A stretch of DNA of 64,000 bases from Bacteroidota bacterium. GTDB lineage: Bacteria > Bacteroidota > Bacteroidia > Bacteroidales > FEN-979. The stretch covers positions 31,614 through 95,613 of the forward strand of contig JAPLDK010000076.1 in assembly GCA_026391775.1 (NCBI GenBank), read 5' to 3'. The translations under genes and the position numbers were made by a program. This document shows positions 16,454 to 25,596 of the stretch, in pieces. How positions within the stretch are numbered: the first letter of the stretch is position 1; every line of letters starts with the position of its first letter. The notes under the pieces were generated by a model, which did no database searches, was not told the origin of the DNA, and worked only from the letters and a program-made list of their open reading frames with translations.

Positions 16454-18127
16454 ATGAAACGATTTTTTATATCCACATTATTGCTGCTTGTCAGTTTGTT
16501 TATATACTCCCAGCAGGCCATGCCTACCGATGGTTTGCTGGGTTTTTATAAGCTTGATGGTAATTCAAAAGAAGCGGATGGGCATATTAAGCCTGGAAAG
16601 ACACAAGGAATAAAGCCTGCCACCGACCGTTTTGGAAACCAGGGCAAAGCAATCAGCCTGACATATGACCTCCGGCATAATAAGAGAAGCTTTATTTCCA
16701 TCCCGCTGGATATCAGTCCGGGCAAACAACCTCTTCTAACGATCTCGTTTTGGATCCAGATGAATTCAAGTAACCTCGAATCGGGAATACTTTACCAGAG
16801 TGACAATGACTGGAGCCAGAATGATCATTACAGGGGAATTTATGCCGAGAGGGATAACGGTTTAATTCGCTGGACAGCATGCTGTGGCAGTGACGGAAGC
16901 CTGAGGGGGACTGAGATACTCGCAAAAAACTGGATATTTATTGCCCTGGTATATGACCGTGATGACCAGGCTATGCGACTTGTAGTCAATGACCAGGTAT
17001 ATTCCAAGGCAGCAAAAATGAGAGACGGGTATCCATTCCTTAGGATCGGACCCTTTAACGGCCAGGTAGATGAGCTCAGGATATATTCCAGGGTGCTGAC
17101 TTTGGAGGAGCTTGGACTTCTTTACGGAAAGAATATTACAAAAGATACTTCAGATTATGTTATTGCTAAAAGGGCGGATTATAAAAACCGCATGCTCAGG
17201 GAGGAACTTGACAAGGTCAAGCTTAATACAACCTATGTTGTGGCAGAGGATAAATTTCCTATTCATGATTCTGCAGGAAGTTACAATGTGATTGCCGTAT
17301 TGGTCAAAGGCGATACATTCAGGGTTTTACAGATTGTAAAGAAATCGGCCCTCCTGCTTCTGCCCGATGGGAAGGCAGGGTATGCTTCAATAAGTTCGAT
17401 CAATGGTGATGCGTACCTTAAAGGTGGAAGCTACCTGTTTCATGAATTCAAAGTTATTCTCGGAAGCATTTTCAATTTTACCAATATCAGGTCCTGGTTC
17501 ATTGCCGTATTTTTTGCCATTTTATTGTATTTCGTTGTCAAGAAATACGATTTTATTGACAATCTGCTGAACAGGATGGGAAGGCGGGATCCCATGTTGC
17601 AGGGAGGGTCGAAAAGCGAAGGAGCCAGTTCTGGGAATATCCTGAAAAAGATCTTTCCTCTGAAAAGGATGCGTTGGTGGCCTCTTACTATAGGCGCCAT
17701 TTTTGCCCTTGTTGTTTTCATAGGGTTGTTATGGGATGGTGGAGAAGTGGAGTGGTTCATGAATGACGGGTTTAAACTTATTCCCTCTGGCTATACACGG
17801 TCAATACACTGGGTCCTTTATATAACCTTTATCACTTTGATATTCATGTACATTGTGATGATCATCGAAAGCATAATAGTCGTAGGGCCATTAATGGCGA
17901 TCCCAAGGGTCCTCATCCTTACGATTTTAATGCTAATGGCACTTCTGGTTACCTATTATCTGAGTGTACTTGTGCTTATCATCGCAATTGTTATGCTGGT
18001 ATTGTTCATTTTATCGTCAGCAGCATCCGGTAGCGAATATAAGTGCCCACATTGTAACAGAAAGTTCACATCAAGCCCCGGGTCAAGTGGCAGCTGTCCA
18101 TATTGCGGAGGTGGAGTCAGTACATAA
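16454..18127 (+). CDS. LamG/concanavalin-like, SH3-like, membrane and zinc-ribbon protein
   Basis: 557 residues from the ATG at 16454; an in-frame GTG lies 6 bp earlier. The order is a signal peptide (about 1-20), then a LamG/concanavalin-type jelly roll (about 22-220, with DGLLGFYKLDGNSKEADG and the terminal FNGQVDELRIYSRVLT). After it come a helical linker and an SH3-like segment (about 260-310). Several membrane helices follow (about 345-365, 415-435, 455-475 and 485-535). The C-terminus is a zinc ribbon with CPHC and CPYC. A sugar-binding outer face joined through the membrane to a cytosolic zinc ribbon is an unusual combination. It sits 3 bp before the AAA+ gene, which implies tight coupling. 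Confidence 0.75.
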   Translation: MKRFFISTLLLLVSLFIYSQQAMPTDGLLGFYKLDGNSKEADGHIKPGKTQGIKPATDRFGNQGKAISLTYDLRHNKRSFISIPLDISPGKQPLLTISFWIQMNSSNLESGILYQSDNDWSQNDHYRGIYAERDNGLIRWTACCGSDGSLRGTEILAKNWIFIALVYDRDDQAMRLVVNDQVYSKAAKMRDGYPFLRIGPFNGQVDELRIYSRVLTLEELGLLYGKNITKDTSDYVIAKRADYKNRMLREELDKVKLNTTYVVAEDKFPIHDSAGSYNVIAVLVKGDTFRVLQIVKKSALLLLPDGKAGYASISSINGDAYLKGGSYLFHEFKVILGSIFNFTNIRSWFIAVFFAILLYFVVKKYDFIDNLLNRMGRRDPMLQGGSKSEGASSGNILKKIFPLKRMRWWPLTIGAIFALVVFIGLLWDGGEVEWFMNDGFKLIPSGYTRSIHWVLYITFITLIFMYIVMIIESIIVVGPLMAIPRVLILTILMLMALLVTYYLSVLVLIIAIVMLVLFILSSAASGSEYKCPHCNRKFTSSPGSSGSCPYCGGGVST

Positions 18128-18130
18128 AAG

Positions 18131-20605
18131 ATGAAAAGAGAGGAGTTTGTTTTATACAGGACGTTCCCGGCCGATGCTGTGACCAACGGATGGAACAGCG
18201 GGATCGATATCTCGCATGTTGCATACGGAAGTAGCAGCTGGGCTGTCCTTATGGCAGAACAAACCGGTTTTACCGGTCAGAAGTATTTCCAGAGGAGCGA
18301 ATTCCCGGTCAAGTCAATTGATGAAGGCTGGAAAGAGAACTATTATATAACAAATATAACATGGGGGGATTCCAACTGGGTGCTGATCATGTCACAGGGA
18401 TGCGGGTATACAGACCAGCAATGGAAATGCGGCAGCAAATTTCCCTCAAAGGATGTTGAAAAGGCACTTAAAGCGGGGTTTCATATTTCCTTTGTAACCT
18501 ATGGGGAGAACCGTTGGGTCATAGTATTGTCGAAATCAGAAAAAACCTATGAGCAACGCTGGGAGATGTCGAAGGACTTTCCTGAGAAAGCCATTGAGGA
18601 ATACTGGGACAAGGGTTATATTATAACTTCCCTGGCGTATGGGGACCAGAAATGGCTACTTGTCGTTTCCAAGAAAACCGATATCCTTTACCAGTCATGG
18701 GCTTACAGAAGCACTTTCCCTGAGCAGGAAATATCGGAAAAAAGGAAAGAAGGCTATTGGGTTTCCAGCCTTACCTTTGGTAATTGTTTTTGGGTTGTGG
18801 TCATGTCGATGACGGAAGAGGAATACCAGAGACAGACTGCCCAAAAGCCGCAGGAGCCCAGGAAGAAACCAAAACCACAACGAAAAAAGGAAGAAAACCC
18901 CGCAGAATCATCCGACACTTCAGCCCCTGATGAAGTCAAGTTTGAGCTTGCAATGGGGGAACTAAAAAAGCTCACCGGACTGACAAAGGTCAAGGAAGAG
19001 ATTGATGCTCTGATGAAGTATATTAAAATTGAGCAAAAACGTCAGAAAGAAGGGCTTTCAGCCAATCCGGTTTCTTTGCATTCAGTCTTCAGCGGACCGC
19101 CGGGAACAGGAAAGACCACCGTTGCCAGGCTTCTGGGAAGAATATATTATGCCCTGGGCCTGCTTAAAAGCGGCCATGTTGTGGAAGTCGATCGCTCGGG
19201 ACTGGCAGCCGAATATGTAGGCCAGACTGCCGTAAAAACCAACAAGGCTATCGATTCGGCCCTGGATGGCATTTTATTTATTGATGAAGCCTATGCTCTT
19301 GCTTCAGACCTGAAAGGCGGCTACGGTCAGGAAGCAATAGACACCCTGGTTAAACGGATGGAGGATGACCGGGGGCGGCTCATCGTCATTGTAGCCGGAT
19401 ACCCGAAGGAAATGCAGGATTTCATCACTTCAAACACCGGACTCCAGTCGAGGTTCAACCAGTATTTCACTTTCCAGGATTATAAGGCGGATGAGCTGCT
19501 GGATATCTTTAAAAAGACTGCCGCTGAACGCAATCTTACACTGAGCCCGGAAGCGGAAGCAAAATGCGGGCGTTATTTTGCCTTCCTTTATACTTCCCGT
19601 ACAAAGACATTCGGCAATGCAAGAGCCATAAGGAATTTCTTTGAAGAGCTTATCAGGGTTCAGGCAATACGGTTATCGGCCCTCGACAATCCCGGGAATG
19701 ATGAACTTCAGACCATAACGGTGGCTGATATTGAAGAAGCTGTCAAGGATGTGTTTACAGATGACAAAGAAGAGACCCTTGAACAGATCATGGGCGAGCT
19801 TTCCGGAATGATAGGCCTCAGTAACATTAAGGAAGAGATCGTCAAGCTTGCAAACTATATCAAAGTCGAAAAACTGAGAAAATCAAGGGGATTACAAACA
19901 ACACCCCTGGTGCTACACTCGCTTTTTCTGGGCGCCCCCGGTACGGGTAAAACCACTGTTGCAAGGATTTTCGGGAGGGTTTATAAATCCATGGGGATCC
20001 TTGCCAAGGGACATGTTGTTGAAGTTACCAGGGCTGACCTGGTTGCACAGTATGTCGGTCAAACTGCCCCTAAGACGGATAAGGTGATCGATTCGGCCAT
20101 CAATGGAATTCTCTTTGTGGATGAAGCGTATATGCTTACAAGGGGAGGAGAAAATGATTTCGGGCAGGAAGCCATCGACACACTTCTTAAAAGGATGGAA
20201 GACGAGCGTGATAAGCTGATCGTCATCCTGGCAGGCTATACCAACCTGATGAAAAAAGTTGTGGATTCAAACCCAGGCCTTGCTTCACGGTTTACCCGGT
20301 CCTTTACGTTCCCCAATTACCTTGTGAATGAACTCTTTGAGATATTCAAGTATAACTGCAGGAAGAAAGGCTATCTCATTTCAGACGACGCCCTTGAGCC
20401 TATCAATACGTATTTCGCTAACTGCGAGGAAAGAACATCGGCTTCTTTCGGCAATGCAAGGTTTGTAAGGAACCTGTTTGAAAAAACCCTTCAGGAGCTT
20501 TCGGCCAGACTGGCTTCCGTTGATAATCCTGAAACCGCAGAACTGACTACCATAAGAAAGGAAGATTTCCTGCATGCCATCAGCATACAGAAACAATCAA
20601 ATTAA
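18131..20605 (+). CDS. Five-repeat (DUF7477-like) protein fused to two CbbX/SpoVK-type AAA+ ATPase domains
   Basis: 824 residues, no signal peptide. Residues 1-235 hold five repeats with a period of exactly 46: the Phe-Pro pair recurs at 12, 58, 104, 150 and 196, each unit also having a GYxI...xYGxxxWxVVMS core. A Lys/Pro-rich linker (236-268) follows. AAA1 has Walker A GPPGTGKT (322-329), Walker B ILFIDEAYAL (381-390) and NARAIRNFFEE. AAA2 has Walker A GAPGTGKT (601-608), Walker B ILFVDEAYML and NARFVRNLFEK. The AAA domains resemble CbbX (Rubisco activase) and SpoVK, which remodel or unfold protein partners using ATP. Both appear catalytically intact. The repeats resemble the WVVVMS-type units of DUF7477 and could form a beta-propeller. 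The target is unknown; the membrane proteins upstream are likely partners. Confidence 0.85.
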   Translation: MKREEFVLYRTFPADAVTNGWNSGIDISHVAYGSSSWAVLMAEQTGFTGQKYFQRSEFPVKSIDEGWKENYYITNITWGDSNWVLIMSQGCGYTDQQWKCGSKFPSKDVEKALKAGFHISFVTYGENRWVIVLSKSEKTYEQRWEMSKDFPEKAIEEYWDKGYIITSLAYGDQKWLLVVSKKTDILYQSWAYRSTFPEQEISEKRKEGYWVSSLTFGNCFWVVVMSMTEEEYQRQTAQKPQEPRKKPKPQRKKEENPAESSDTSAPDEVKFELAMGELKKLTGLTKVKEEIDALMKYIKIEQKRQKEGLSANPVSLHSVFSGPPGTGKTTVARLLGRIYYALGLLKSGHVVEVDRSGLAAEYVGQTAVKTNKAIDSALDGILFIDEAYALASDLKGGYGQEAIDTLVKRMEDDRGRLIVIVAGYPKEMQDFITSNTGLQSRFNQYFTFQDYKADELLDIFKKTAAERNLTLSPEAEAKCGRYFAFLYTSRTKTFGNARAIRNFFEELIRVQAIRLSALDNPGNDELQTITVADIEEAVKDVFTDDKEETLEQIMGELSGMIGLSNIKEEIVKLANYIKVEKLRKSRGLQTTPLVLHSLFLGAPGTGKTTVARIFGRVYKSMGILAKGHVVEVTRADLVAQYVGQTAPKTDKVIDSAINGILFVDEAYMLTRGGENDFGQEAIDTLLKRMEDERDKLIVILAGYTNLMKKVVDSNPGLASRFTRSFTFPNYLVNELFEIFKYNCRKKGYLISDDALEPINTYFANCEERTSASFGNARFVRNLFEKTLQELSARLASVDNPETAELTTIRKEDFLHAISIQKQSN

Positions 20606-20628
20606 ATAAAACCAAAGATTATGAAAGC

Positions 20629-20868
20629 ATGGACCAGCTGGTTTCGAAGGATAAAGCCCTGAGTGAAGGACGTGCCCAGCTGGCTGCTTCTGTAAGCACA
20701 TTGCTAAAAGAAGTCAATGATAATTATGTGAAGCAGAGTGAAGTCAATAACAAAGAGATTTTGTATGAGCGCTATGAGAAGCTGAGCCTGAGGGTCTCCA
20801 GCTTGCTGTACCAAATCAAATTTTTTACAGGAACAGGTCGATCAATGGATAGAAATCAGTTTCTTTAA
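20629..20868 (+). CDS. Possible small helical protein after the AAA+ gene
   Basis: 79 residues, almost entirely alpha-helical and coiled-coil-like (ALSEGRAQLAASVSTLLKEV, YERYEKLSLRVSSLLYQIKF). It begins 24 bp after the AAA+ stop. Its 3' end overlaps the convergent alcohol dehydrogenase gene by 44 bp. No competing ATG in this frame lies closer, though the frame is open upstream into the AAA+ gene end. It could be a small partner of the ATPase or a chance frame. Confidence 0.4.
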   Translation: MDQLVSKDKALSEGRAQLAASVSTLLKEVNDNYVKQSEVNNKEILYERYEKLSLRVSSLLYQIKFFTGTGRSMDRNQFL

Positions 20869-21967
20869 GTTTCATGGTACCGCCGTTAACCTTGTTGACG
20901 GCCATATTTTCGTATATAGACTGCCGTACATCGCCTTTAATACCGGCTTCGGAAAGACGGATGGGGCATTTGATGGACCTGAAGAACTCCTCGATTTTCA
21001 GAATAGATTCATCTGCTGAGAGCTGTGAATCGAAAAGGGCAGATCCGAGCTGGGAGATCCGTATGGGGATCTGGTTTTTGAAATACTTCAGCCATGCTGG
21101 GTAAACGATAGTAAGTGAAGCGCCATGGGGGACTCTATACAGGAATGAAAGGCAATGACCGATGCTGTGCACACCCCATTCACCTCCGGCTCTGCCGTAC
21201 ATGGTCATGCCATTGAGGGCCATGGTTGCGGAAAACATGATCTTTTCCCGTAATTTGTAATTCTGCAAGTCGTTCAGAAGTGCAGGCCCGTTTGCCATGG
21301 CTTCTTTTACAATGGAGACCACAAACCTGTCGGTGAGGCTGGTATCGCCAATACCGAACCACGCTTCAAAACAGTGGGCGATAAGGTCGGCAATGCCATA
21401 GGCGGTGTAATCGGCGGGCACGGTCAAAGTTAATGATGGATCCAGGAAGGAATGTTTGGGAAAGGTAAGAGGGGAGCCAAAGGCCCATTTTTGCCGGGTT
21501 GCGGTATTGGTGATAACAGCGAAGGGATTCATTTCAGAACCTGTGGCAGCAAGTGTCAGAACGGCCACAATAGGTACTGCCAATTTGGGTTTAGCGTTGC
21601 CATCTAGGAAGTTCCAGCCTGTATGCTGCACGGGGATTGTGGCAGCAATGACTTTGGCCGAATCAATAACACTTCCCCCACCAACAGCAAGGATTACATC
21701 AACTTTATTGGCCCGGCCGGTTGCTGCTGCCATATCCACATCTTCAATCAGGGGATTTGATTTGATGCCTTCATATTCGCAAACTTCAAGCCCTGCCTGC
21801 GACAGATAAGACCGGATCTGATCATAGAGGCCGCTCGTTTTTATTGAGCCCTTCCCGTAAATAAACAGCACCCGGGTTCCATATTCTTTTAAGGTACTGC
21901 TCAGGGCCGTCAGGATATTCCTGCCGAAATGCAGGACTGTCGGATTATATGCAGTAAAATTTTCCAT
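20825..21967 (-). CDS. Iron-containing alcohol dehydrogenase (YqhD/butanol dehydrogenase type)
   Basis: 380 residues. The N-terminus ENFTAYNPTVLHFG is typical of the YqhD/BDH branch. The nucleotide-binding block AVGGGSVIDSAK, LTLAATGSEMN, and the metal ligands in ADLIAHCFEAWF (Asp, His) and VHSIGHCLSF...VPHGASL (two His) are all present. The enzyme would reduce aldehydes to alcohols with NAD(P)H; YqhD relatives prefer NADPH. Together with the CoA-acylating aldehyde dehydrogenase at 8147 it could convert acyl-CoA to alcohol in two separate proteins. It is divergent from a START-domain gene and convergent with the AAA+ cassette. Confidence 0.92.
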   Translation of the reverse strand: MENFTAYNPTVLHFGRNILTALSSTLKEYGTRVLFIYGKGSIKTSGLYDQIRSYLSQAGLEVCEYEGIKSNPLIEDVDMAAATGRANKVDVILAVGGGSVIDSAKVIAATIPVQHTGWNFLDGNAKPKLAVPIVAVLTLAATGSEMNPFAVITNTATRQKWAFGSPLTFPKHSFLDPSLTLTVPADYTAYGIADLIAHCFEAWFGIGDTSLTDRFVVSIVKEAMANGPALLNDLQNYKLREKIMFSATMALNGMTMYGRAGGEWGVHSIGHCLSFLYRVPHGASLTIVYPAWLKYFKNQIPIRISQLGSALFDSQLSADESILKIEEFFRSIKCPIRLSEAGIKGDVRQSIYENMAVNKVNGGTMKLKETDFYPLIDLFL

Positions 21968-22068
21968 TTTGTTAATTGTTGTTGAAAGCTAGTTTTTCAA
22001 AATTAATCAGATTAGTGTTACTTTGCAAAAAAAATAGCAATTTGATAAGATCACTGTATCTGCTGCTT

Positions 22069-22695
22069 GTGAAGGTAAAACCCTCATCCCTGATCAGGTT
22101 CCTGATGGTTGCCATGATGATCCTGATTTATTCTTCCTTGTGTTCCCAAACATGGAATTTCATTAAGGAAAAGGACGGGATTAAGATCTATACAAGGACA
22201 CCGGATCATTCTGCTTTTAAGTGTTTTAAAGGCGAAACCGTATTTCACACCACTATGGAGAAACTCAGTATGTATATCGGGAATGTGGAAAATGTGGACT
22301 GGTGGGATAAAAATGTGAGGGAGATAAAAGTACTTTACTCCGAACCGGATAAACTCATAAAGTATTATCTCGTTTACGACGTGCCCTGGCCATTGAACGA
22401 CCGGGACCTATGTGTTGAAGCGAAGATCACAGTCGACCCCGTTACAGGAGAAAAGGTCGTATCGGCCAAGCCGTTGCTTGACGTTGTTCCCGAACGGGAA
22501 GGTATTGTCAGGATCAGGAACTACTGGCAGAAATGGACACTGAAACCGATTGGGAAAAATAATATTCAGGCTGTACTTGAAGGCTTTGTCGATCCAGGTG
22601 GAAATGTGCCTTCCTGGTTGTACAATATGGTTATTGTTGACACACCCCTGAAAGTGATGAGAGGGATTAAGGTACTTGTAGAAGAAAAGAATTAA
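22069..22695 (+). CDS. START-domain lipid-binding-like exported protein
   Basis: 208 residues from a GTG at 22069. An upstream ATG at 21976 lies only 8 bp from the divergent start at 21967 and would leave no room for promoters, while a start at 22069 gives a normal signal peptide (VKVKPSSLIRFLMVAMMILI, ending SLCSQ). An ATG at 22105 is also possible. The mature part (WNFIKEKDGIKIYTRTPD, WDKNVREIKVL, DVPWPLNDRDLC, GIVRIRNYWQKW) has the START/SRPBCC pattern, including the conserved PWPLxxRD block. Such proteins bind lipids or other hydrophobic ligands in a cavity. Its last 4 bp overlap the convergent LamG lipoprotein gene. Confidence 0.8.
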   Translation: MKVKPSSLIRFLMVAMMILIYSSLCSQTWNFIKEKDGIKIYTRTPDHSAFKCFKGETVFHTTMEKLSMYIGNVENVDWWDKNVREIKVLYSEPDKLIKYYLVYDVPWPLNDRDLCVEAKITVDPVTGEKVVSAKPLLDVVPEREGIVRIRNYWQKWTLKPIGKNNIQAVLEGFVDPGGNVPSWLYNMVIVDTPLKVMRGIKVLVEEKN

Positions 22696-23972
22696 GGTTT
22701 CGTCAGCGTATACATCTGCTCAACTTCAATGCCGGTAAGGGAGGAATGAAAAATCCTTACCTCATCCAGCCATCCCCTGAAATGATTTGCATAAGGCGAA
22801 TAGTAATTGCCCCATGATGTGCCCGAATATGCAGTAGAACCTGTGGAATGGAAAAATCCCATGGCAAAGATATTCACCTGGCCTGGGGTACTGCCCCCGT
22901 ATTTCATACCTGTTATATTTCTTGCAGGATCACCGATTGGCCACTGGTTGAAATCCTGCTGCTTCATCATGACCCCGTTAATATACAGGGTCCCTATTTT
23001 AGAGGCACTGTTAAAAGTGCATGTAATAAAAGCCCATTTATCCTTAAGCAGGCCGGGGACGCCTCCTGTTGTTGTCAGGTCAGCACAGTACGTCCAGCCG
23101 GGTAATCCTCCGTTTGCCCCTGTTTTCCCGTCACCGGCAAATGAGAGGTCTTCTGAGACCGTTATGCCGTCGGGAAGCGCATAAGAGCCAACCATTTTAC
23201 ATGAACTGTAATCCGCGGCAATTTCGAATTCAAACCCTTTATAATCAGCAACTCCAAGAACAAGTTGTCCTTTCGGGTTACCTGCAGAATCTATCTGGTA
23301 TTGTGAATTTGCCTTTGCCCAGAAGGAAAGGGAAAAATCGTTTGTGCTGACAAGACTATCCCCGTTGGCAACCTGGATGATTGTAGAGGTCCCGTTAAAC
23401 ACTGCGCATTGTCCGAGAGATTTCCTGAAGGATATTGCATAATTCAGGTCGTTCACTGAATTAACTGTATAATTTCCCTGCTGATCGTAGGTGTTATTTT
23501 CAAAATTCCAGTAAGCCACCAGGCCCGGGGGACCAAAACTGCCGATAGTTGTAAAAGCCCTCCACAGATAGGTAAGCTGAAGACCGTCGGTTGACCGTAT
23601 ACCCGTAAAGGTCAGTTCATAATAGATACCGTTACCAAGGTCATTTTTCGGGAGCAGTGTGATTGTGTTGCCCGAAACCGTGGTGGTCATGTCGACATAT
23701 GTGGAATCGAACAGCCGAAATAGTTTAATATTGCTGGTTGTAGCGCTCGCCGGATCAATATTCGAACTCAGTACACCGATAATTGTGGCATTTGATGGTA
23801 CAGTCTTGGGGCTTACGATCCCGAGGCCTACGCCTCCGGCGTTCAGCGAATTAAAATATAAAGTAGGAGGATCGCTTGATTTGGAACATCCAAGCACTCC
23901 CAATAAGAGGACAAGGCTTATTAAACTTGAAAATCGTAGCACGTTGAGGTAGTTTATAATCATTGAAATCAA
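22692..23972 (-). CDS. Surface lipoprotein with Ig-like and LamG (concanavalin-like) domains
   Basis: 426 residues. The lipoprotein signal ends GVLGC near residue 29. A bacterial Ig-like segment (about 55-145) follows, with SNIDPASATTSNIKLFRL and YYELTFTGIRSTDG, the pattern of SbsA/Big_5 domains. The C-terminal two-thirds is a LamG jelly roll running from LVAYWNFENNTYDQQG to FRGWLDEVRIFHSSLTGIEV. This family binds carbohydrates or mediates surface adhesion. There is no type IX sorting signal, so it is anchored by lipid, probably to the outer membrane. Confidence 0.85.
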   Translation of the reverse strand: MISMIINYLNVLRFSSLISLVLLLGVLGCSKSSDPPTLYFNSLNAGGVGLGIVSPKTVPSNATIIGVLSSNIDPASATTSNIKLFRLFDSTYVDMTTTVSGNTITLLPKNDLGNGIYYELTFTGIRSTDGLQLTYLWRAFTTIGSFGPPGLVAYWNFENNTYDQQGNYTVNSVNDLNYAISFRKSLGQCAVFNGTSTIIQVANGDSLVSTNDFSLSFWAKANSQYQIDSAGNPKGQLVLGVADYKGFEFEIAADYSSCKMVGSYALPDGITVSEDLSFAGDGKTGANGGLPGWTYCADLTTTGGVPGLLKDKWAFITCTFNSASKIGTLYINGVMMKQQDFNQWPIGDPARNITGMKYGGSTPGQVNIFAMGFFHSTGSTAYSGTSWGNYYSPYANHFRGWLDEVRIFHSSLTGIEVEQMYTLTKP

Positions 23973-24171
23973 CGGTAAAGGTAGGTATTTATTTCAAAAT
24001 CATTAAGGAACATATAGCTAAACGAAAAACTGTTAGCCCCGATAAAGATGAGGACCTGGACGACTGAAGAAAGAATATTTCACAATCTTACCGGAAATTC
24101 CTATCTTTACCATATGTATTTACTGAAATCTGTATTGATTCACCATCCAGATGGGTTAAATTCAGGTGATC

Positions 24172-24735
24172 ATGCGGAAAAACATTTTATGTATGAAGAT
24201 AAAGGCCGGAAAGTTTAAAAAACCGGGTAAAACGGTTAAAGAGATGACCATTGCAGCCGGCAATGCCATGAAAAATGGATTTTATACCGAGGCCATATGG
24301 ATCCTTTCGGGGATTATGGAAGCCAGGCTGAAGAAGCTTATTTTAATCACTGAAATTAAAAACCCTGGAGCTGCTACCGGGCTTGAACAGCATTTAAAAC
24401 GGATTAAACTTCTGCAAACAAGGGAAGTGTATTCCACATTAAAAACCCATTTCCCTACTTCACTTATCTCCTCTTTGCGTGAGTGGAAAAACAACCGCAA
24501 CATAATGATGAAAGACATGCTTGAAATGCATGTTTCATGGGAAAGAAAAGAACGCATGGCCAAACAGGGAATTTCACTCCTGAAATCACTCAACAAGGTA
24601 TACAAACATTACAGGCTTGCTGTTAATGCACCCATTAATGGCGAATCCCTGAAACAGGAAGTCCCGCTTCCTGTTGAGCAGGTCAAACTAACCGGCAAGG
24701 AGGCCCCTGTTAAACCCGGTTCTCCGGCAGATTAA
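24172..24735 (+). CDS. Unknown small protein upstream of the CHAD gene
   Basis: 187 residues from the ATG at 24172; a GTG at 24166 and an ATG at 24193 are alternatives. It is basic and helical throughout, with a conserved-looking core KEMTIAAGNAMKNGFYTEAI and LEQHLKRIKLLQTREVYSTL, and a Lys/Pro-rich tail. The core resembles a helical-repeat or HEPN-like bundle, but I do not recognise a named family. A TATCTTTA sequence at 24102-24109 is one base from a -7 consensus. The CHAD gene starts 7 bp after its stop, so the two are almost certainly co-transcribed, followed by copA. Confidence 0.6.
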   Translation: MRKNILCMKIKAGKFKKPGKTVKEMTIAAGNAMKNGFYTEAIWILSGIMEARLKKLILITEIKNPGAATGLEQHLKRIKLLQTREVYSTLKTHFPTSLISSLREWKNNRNIMMKDMLEMHVSWERKERMAKQGISLLKSLNKVYKHYRLAVNAPINGESLKQEVPLPVEQVKLTGKEAPVKPGSPAD

Positions 24736-24741
24736 TTTTTT

Positions 24742-25596
24742 ATGACTTCCTCAAAGGTTCGCGAATTTTACTGGAGATTTTTCAAGAAAAGAATTACTTC
24801 TTTTCTGGCCAATCTGTACCGTGCAAGCATCACCGGAGATGAGAGAGACATCCACAGGACCCGCGTTGACATGAAAAACATCTATGCCATCCTGGAAATG
24901 TTCGAAATGCTTAATCCTGAAAAGTTCAATCCTGAAAATTTCGAAGTATTCAAAGCCTTGTTCAGTTTCTCGGGAAAGATCAGGGAGTTGCAGGTCAACC
25001 AGCTGGTTATTGAAAAAAATGGTCCCGAGACTGTAGGGATGTCTTTCTTTATCAAGTACCTCAGGTCCAGGGAAAATAAGCTTTCCAAACAGTTTATATC
25101 AGTGGTTCAGCAGTTTGATGAAAAGAAACTAAAAAAGTCTGAGCGTTCAATGAAGAAATTATGCCAGGAAATCAAGGTTAAGACCCTGAGGGCCAGGTCG
25201 GAGAAATTTATTGTAAAGAAGGCGAAAAAGATAAGCCTGTTGCGTAATTATCCATCCAATCCCGATAATATCCACGGGATACGGAAACATCTTAAAGCGA
25301 TGGTAACTATTCTTACACTGGTTTCCATGGTCTTCATGGACGAAAAGCAGGACGCTATTTTACGAAGACTGAATCAGACTGAAATGCTGATTGGCAACTG
25401 GCATGACAACCAGGTGCTGATCGAATATATTGACCAGTTCCTTCTGAAAACCAAAAAGGTAAGCCGGGAATATCAACTTCAATTGCAGGTTTTGAGAAAT
25501 AAAATCATGAAAAGCAATCAGGAACTGTTACAATCGTTATTCCCTAAAATTGAGGAGGTTCTTACTGTAATCTTCCCCTCATTGCCATCCCGATGA
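24742..25596 (+). CDS. CHAD-domain protein
   Basis: 284 residues forming an all-helical protein. The conserved histidine/arginine signature of CHAD domains appears twice: [20 protein letters not shown] near residue 36, and [16 protein letters not shown] near residue 175. These basic helices bind polyphosphate. Many Lys and Arg residues line the rest ([13 protein letters not shown]). The family is associated with polyphosphate binding and regulation of polyphosphate stores. The gene overlaps copA by 4 bp (ATGA), so translation is coupled. Confidence 0.88.
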   Translation: MTSSKVREFYWRFFKKRITSFLANLYRASITGDERDIHRTRVDMKNIYAILEMFEMLNPEKFNPENFEVFKALFSFSGKIRELQVNQLVIEKNGPETVGMSFFIKYLRSRENKLSKQFISVVQQFDEKKLKKSERSMKKLCQEIKVKTLRARSEKFIVKKAKKISLLRNYPSNPDNIHGIRKHLKAMVTILTLVSMVFMDEKQDAILRRLNQTEMLIGNWHDNQVLIEYIDQFLLKTKKVSREYQLQLQVLRNKIMKSNQELLQSLFPKIEEVLTVIFPSLPSR

